DNA of 43,216 bases from JAVBNO01 sp031551485 (GTDB lineage Bacteria > Bacillota > Clostridia > Oscillospirales > Ruminococcaceae). The stretch lies in the NCBI GenBank assembly GCA_031551485.1, contig JAVBNO010000004.1:1-43216 (forward strand), written 5' to 3'. Below, in pieces: positions 41,310-43,216 of the stretch. The notes beneath the pieces are model-generated. The model had not been told where the DNA came from. It did not search any database and was given only the letters and a program-made list of their open reading frames with translations. Every line of letters starts with the position of its first letter. Position 1 is the first letter of the stretch. Both the position numbers and the translations under genes were made by a program.

Positions 41310-41945
41310 CTAGGCGTTTACATAATCCGCCATTGCGGCCAGAACAATGGACATGGAGGTAGCCCCCGCATCCTGAAACCCGATGGATTTATCCTGCAAA
41401 AATTTGGCGCGGCCTTTTTTGGCCACCATGTCCTTGGTTGCCAGCGCCCCTTCATGGGCGGCTGTTGCGGCGTGCTGCAGTGCGTCGGCAAGCGATACAT
41501 CGGCTTGAGCATCTTGCTCCAGTGCTGCCACCGCCGGCGCCAGCGCATCCACGAGGGTGCGGTCGCCAGGGGCCGCGCCGCCGATCAGCATGACATTGTC
41601 AAGGCCGGCGCGCAGCATGGCCGCCATGCAAGCGGTAGAAACCTCGGTAATGTCGCCTGCTTCTTCACCCATAGCGGAAAAGATGCTGCCAAATATAGGG
41701 CCTATGGCACCGCCCATTGTTTCGGACAAGGTATCGCCTGTCAGTTCAAGCAATGCCCCAATACCGTAATTTTCGTTTTCGAATACTTTTGATTTCACAG
41801 CTGTAAACCCACGGGCAACCGTAACCCCATGGTCGCCATCGCCTACATGGCTGTCCAATTTACAGAGAAGTTCTTCGTTGGCAATGATGCTGTCGGAAAT
41901 TTGCACCAGCATTTGTGAAACTTGCTGTGCTGTCAGTTCTTTCAT
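41310..41945 (-). CDS. dhaL: DhaL-type dihydroxyacetone kinase nucleotide-binding subunit
   Basis: A 211-residue all-helical DAK2/DhaL protein. The Mg-ADP/ATP site is seen as D31, D36 and D38 in DSHVGDGDHG, with GGAIGPIFGSIFSAMG and GDRTLVDAL further on. DhaL needs a DhaK partner that binds the ketone covalently; no dhaK or dhaM lies in the window, though one could be beyond the right edge. In context it may phosphorylate a ketose or triose feeding the aldolase. AAGGAG lies 9 nt before the ATG. It is the second gene of the operon, 24 bp after the regulator. Confidence 0.92.
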   Translation of the reverse strand: MKELTAQQVSQMLVQISDSIIANEELLCKLDSHVGDGDHGVTVARGFTAVKSKVFENENYGIGALLELTGDTLSETMGGAIGPIFGSIFSAMGEEAGDITEVSTACMAAMLRAGLDNVMLIGGAAPGDRTLVDALAPAVAALEQDAQADVSLADALQHAATAAHEGALATKDMVAKKGRAKFLQDKSIGFQDAGATSMSIVLAAMADYVNA

Positions 41946-41969
41946 AACCAGGACTCCTTTTCCTCACTA

Positions 41970-42893
41970 CTACAGCAGCAGAGCCGCTGTCTGCCTTGTG
42001 GTAATCAGCGTGTTAAAATAGTGCCGCTTGCAAACTTGGCGTAATAAGGGTGCTTTGGTGGATTCGCCTGCAATGCAAATGACATTTTTGGCTTTGCCGA
42101 TAATGCTTAAGGGAACGCCCGTATACAACTTGTTTTTGCTCCACGCGATTTCTGCGCCGGAGGCATCTAAAAAAGTGCCCGCCAAATCACCGGCCGTTTG
42201 CGCCTCTTTAAGTTCCTCAAAGTCCTTGGGGCCGATAACGCCCGATTTGAAGGTGGTAGCCGTTTGGGCAAAGGGGCTCAACCCGATAATGTTAATGTCC
42301 GAATGCCTGGCCATGTCGTGTATGTGGAGGTTAGCTGGATCATTCACCAGTTGCTCGCAGACTTCGGGGGTGGAGGCATAGAGGGGCGCGTTGAGCACGT
42401 AAATGCGGCTGTTGAGTTTTTTGGAAACTTCGTTGATAATTTGGGTGGGTGTGACGGAGGGATATTGTCCCGAAAAAGCGCCTGTCAGCTGTATTAAGCT
42501 GCAATTGTTCGTTTGCACATAGGGAAGCGCGTGGACAAAACGCGAAATGGTATATCCCCACGAAAGGCCCACAATGGCGTTTTGGGGCAAGATTTGCACA
42601 AAGTATTCCGCCAAAAAAGCGCCCAGCGTATCGGGGATTTCATTCTCTTGGGGAACGTCGATGGCAAAGCATTCCAACAGGCCGTAACGTTCGGCTACTT
42701 TGTGGGCGAGCTGCACGTCCAGCGGCCAAGGCATTTTGACATTAAAAGAAACAATGCCCCTTTGTTCCGCCTCTTTAAGCATGCGGGATACCATCATAGG
42801 CGTGATATGAAAACGCCTGGCAATCTCATTTTGCTTCACCTTGTCAATGTAATAGAGTTTTGCAACCATTGCCAAAAAGCTGTCGTTATTCAT
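41970..42893 (-). CDS. SorC/DeoR-type sugar-binding transcriptional regulator
   Basis: A 307-residue regulator of the SorC family. An N-terminal helix-turn-helix (about 20-45: KQNEIARRFHITPMMVSRML) is followed by a large effector domain (NAIVGLSWGYTISRFVHALP, GAPLYAS-like region, INIIGLSPFA, GDLAGTFLDASG). Such proteins bind sugar phosphates and control adjacent catabolic operons. The ATG at 42893 fits the domain start; GGGCGG lies 9 nt upstream and AAGGA closer. The open frame continues to 42971 across the promoter and is not coding there. First gene of the microcompartment operon, so it should sense the pathway's own sugar phosphate. Confidence 0.92.
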   Translation of the reverse strand: MNNDSFLAMVAKLYYIDKVKQNEIARRFHITPMMVSRMLKEAEQRGIVSFNVKMPWPLDVQLAHKVAERYGLLECFAIDVPQENEIPDTLGAFLAEYFVQILPQNAIVGLSWGYTISRFVHALPYVQTNNCSLIQLTGAFSGQYPSVTPTQIINEVSKKLNSRIYVLNAPLYASTPEVCEQLVNDPANLHIHDMARHSDINIIGLSPFAQTATTFKSGVIGPKDFEELKEAQTAGDLAGTFLDASGAEIAWSKNKLYTGVPLSIIGKAKNVICIAGESTKAPLLRQVCKRHYFNTLITTRQTAALLL

Positions 42894-42917
42894 ATCCTTA
42901 TCCGCCCTTGTTAAAAG

Positions 42918-42970
42918 TGGCCAACCGCGAGGCCCTAGGCCTAGTATAGTGGCTGCCCCGCGGTTGGTCA
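42918..42970. promoter_or_regulatory. Split operator of the SorC-type regulator (inferred)
   Basis: Two half-sites in inverted orientation: 42918-42929 (TGGCCAACCGCG) and 42959-42970 (CGCGGTTGGTCA), 11 of 12 matching, 29 bp apart. One covers the -35 box and spacer; the other lies just past the expected transcription start. This placement suits a tetrameric SorC-type repressor bridging the promoter. Confidence 0.6.
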
Positions 42971-42971
42971 A
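42943..42971 (-). promoter_or_regulatory. Promoter of the microcompartment operon
   Basis: On the minus strand TTGACC (42966-42971), a 17-bp spacer and TATACT (42943-42948), 50 bp before the regulator start. It begins only 13 bp after the stop of the gene at the right edge, with no terminator between them. Confidence 0.8.
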
Positions 42972-42983
42972 GAAACTAAGCTA

Positions 42984-43216
42984 TTATCTCGTCCAGTAGC
43001 CGGGCAAGCTTGTGCTGGTCATATCCAGCGCGCCTTCCTCAAAGCCTTTGCTGCTGCGGCGGCCGTAGTAGGAGGAAGTGTTGTAGTTGTCGGCATTCTC
43101 TTTGGTAACGATTGTGGCACCAACCTGCAGGGTGGGTACGCACCAGCCGCTCTTCTCGCCGGGGACAATGTTCCACATGGGGTCGAGCAGCTTATGTTTT
43201 TCGCAATAGAGGGACA
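42984..43216 (-). CDS. C-terminal fragment, possibly a sugar-binding protein
   Basis: The last 76 codons of a gene that enters from beyond the right edge and stops with TAA at 42984. The fragment includes LLDPMWNIVPGEKSGWCVPT and VGATIVTKENADNY and ends in LPGYWTR. The VPT-x-VTKEN pattern weakly resembles the end of xylose/ribose-type periplasmic sugar-binding proteins, where a VP strand precedes VVTKDN. That would make the neighbour a sugar ABC importer; other families are possible. It is on the same strand as the microcompartment operon, and read-through is possible. Confidence 0.45.
   Translation of the reverse strand, partial: SLYCEKHKLLDPMWNIVPGEKSGWCVPTLQVGATIVTKENADNYNTSSYYGRRSSKGFEEGALDMTSTSLPGYWTR

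Noticed and set aside
42894..42971. N-terminal extension of the SorC-type regulator
   Set aside because: It would cover the promoter and operator; the helix-turn-helix domain starts naturally at the ATG at 42893.
1..43216. tRNA, rRNA, CRISPR array, riboswitch or intact insertion sequence
   Set aside because: None recognised on reading both strands; no regular short repeats with spacers and no transposase motifs were seen.

Overview
The window looks like chromosomal DNA of a fermentative, Gram-positive-type Clostridia member (Bacillota). The evidence is: AGGAGG-type ribosome sites throughout, frequent TTG and GTG starts, several lipoprotein signal peptides and no outer-membrane genes, GC-rich GCC/GGC-heavy codon use, and families common in Clostridia (CsoR-CopA-CopZ, the TIGR03915/TIGR03916 pair, a PRK06851-like ATPase, MmcQ/YjbR, PduL). 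No rRNA, tRNA, CRISPR or intact transposase gene was seen.

Layout. 1-1807: an mscL-DMT permease unit on the minus strand. 1842-4967: a copper operon (csoR-copA-copZ) behind a strong promoter whose -10 lies inside a 20-bp-arm palindrome. 4993-6709: glnS. 6788-9377: an SsuABC/TauABC-like ABC importer. 9474-12612: malQ, a YjbR-type protein, a small unknown protein and a stand-alone pduL, with a Fur-box-like dyad upstream. 12625-16478: an M23 peptidase lipoprotein coupled to an LRR lipoprotein, divergent from a DUF4230-like protein and a family 4 uracil-DNA glycosylase. 16696-23784: a PRK06851-like ATPase, an FAD oxidoreductase coupled to a GtrA protein, the TIGR03916/TIGR03915 pair and an SNF-family symporter. 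23826-29242: a TetR-controlled exporter operon (ABC ATPase, FtsX-type permease, HlyD-type adaptor).

29250-33290 is visibly more AT-rich and looks like a decaying acquired segment. It holds a very short lipoprotein, an unrecognised protein with a Cys cluster, a WGR-domain protein, a frameshifted gene fragment and a broken MerR/GyrI-like regulator.

33344-42971 is the most interesting part: a compact 12-gene minus-strand operon encoding a bacterial microcompartment. In transcription order it is: SorC-type regulator, DhaL-like kinase subunit, zinc class II ketose-bisphosphate aldolase, class II aldolase/adducin-fold protein lacking its zinc ligands, CoA-acylating aldehyde dehydrogenase with an N-terminal encapsulation-like helix, tandem-domain BMC-T, BMC-H, PduL with an encapsulation-like N-terminus, EutN/CcmL-type BMC-P, CoA-disulfide-reductase/NADH-oxidase-like flavoprotein, and two CoA-transferase family subunits. 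No diol dehydratase, ethanolamine lyase, glycyl-radical enzyme or alcohol dehydrogenase is visible. The inferred scheme is ketose phosphate -> DHAP + small aldehyde -> acyl-CoA -> acyl-phosphate or transfer to another acid, with the flavoprotein possibly recycling NAD+ or CoA. A fragment at the right edge weakly resembles the end of a sugar-binding protein, which would fit a sugar-fed organelle.
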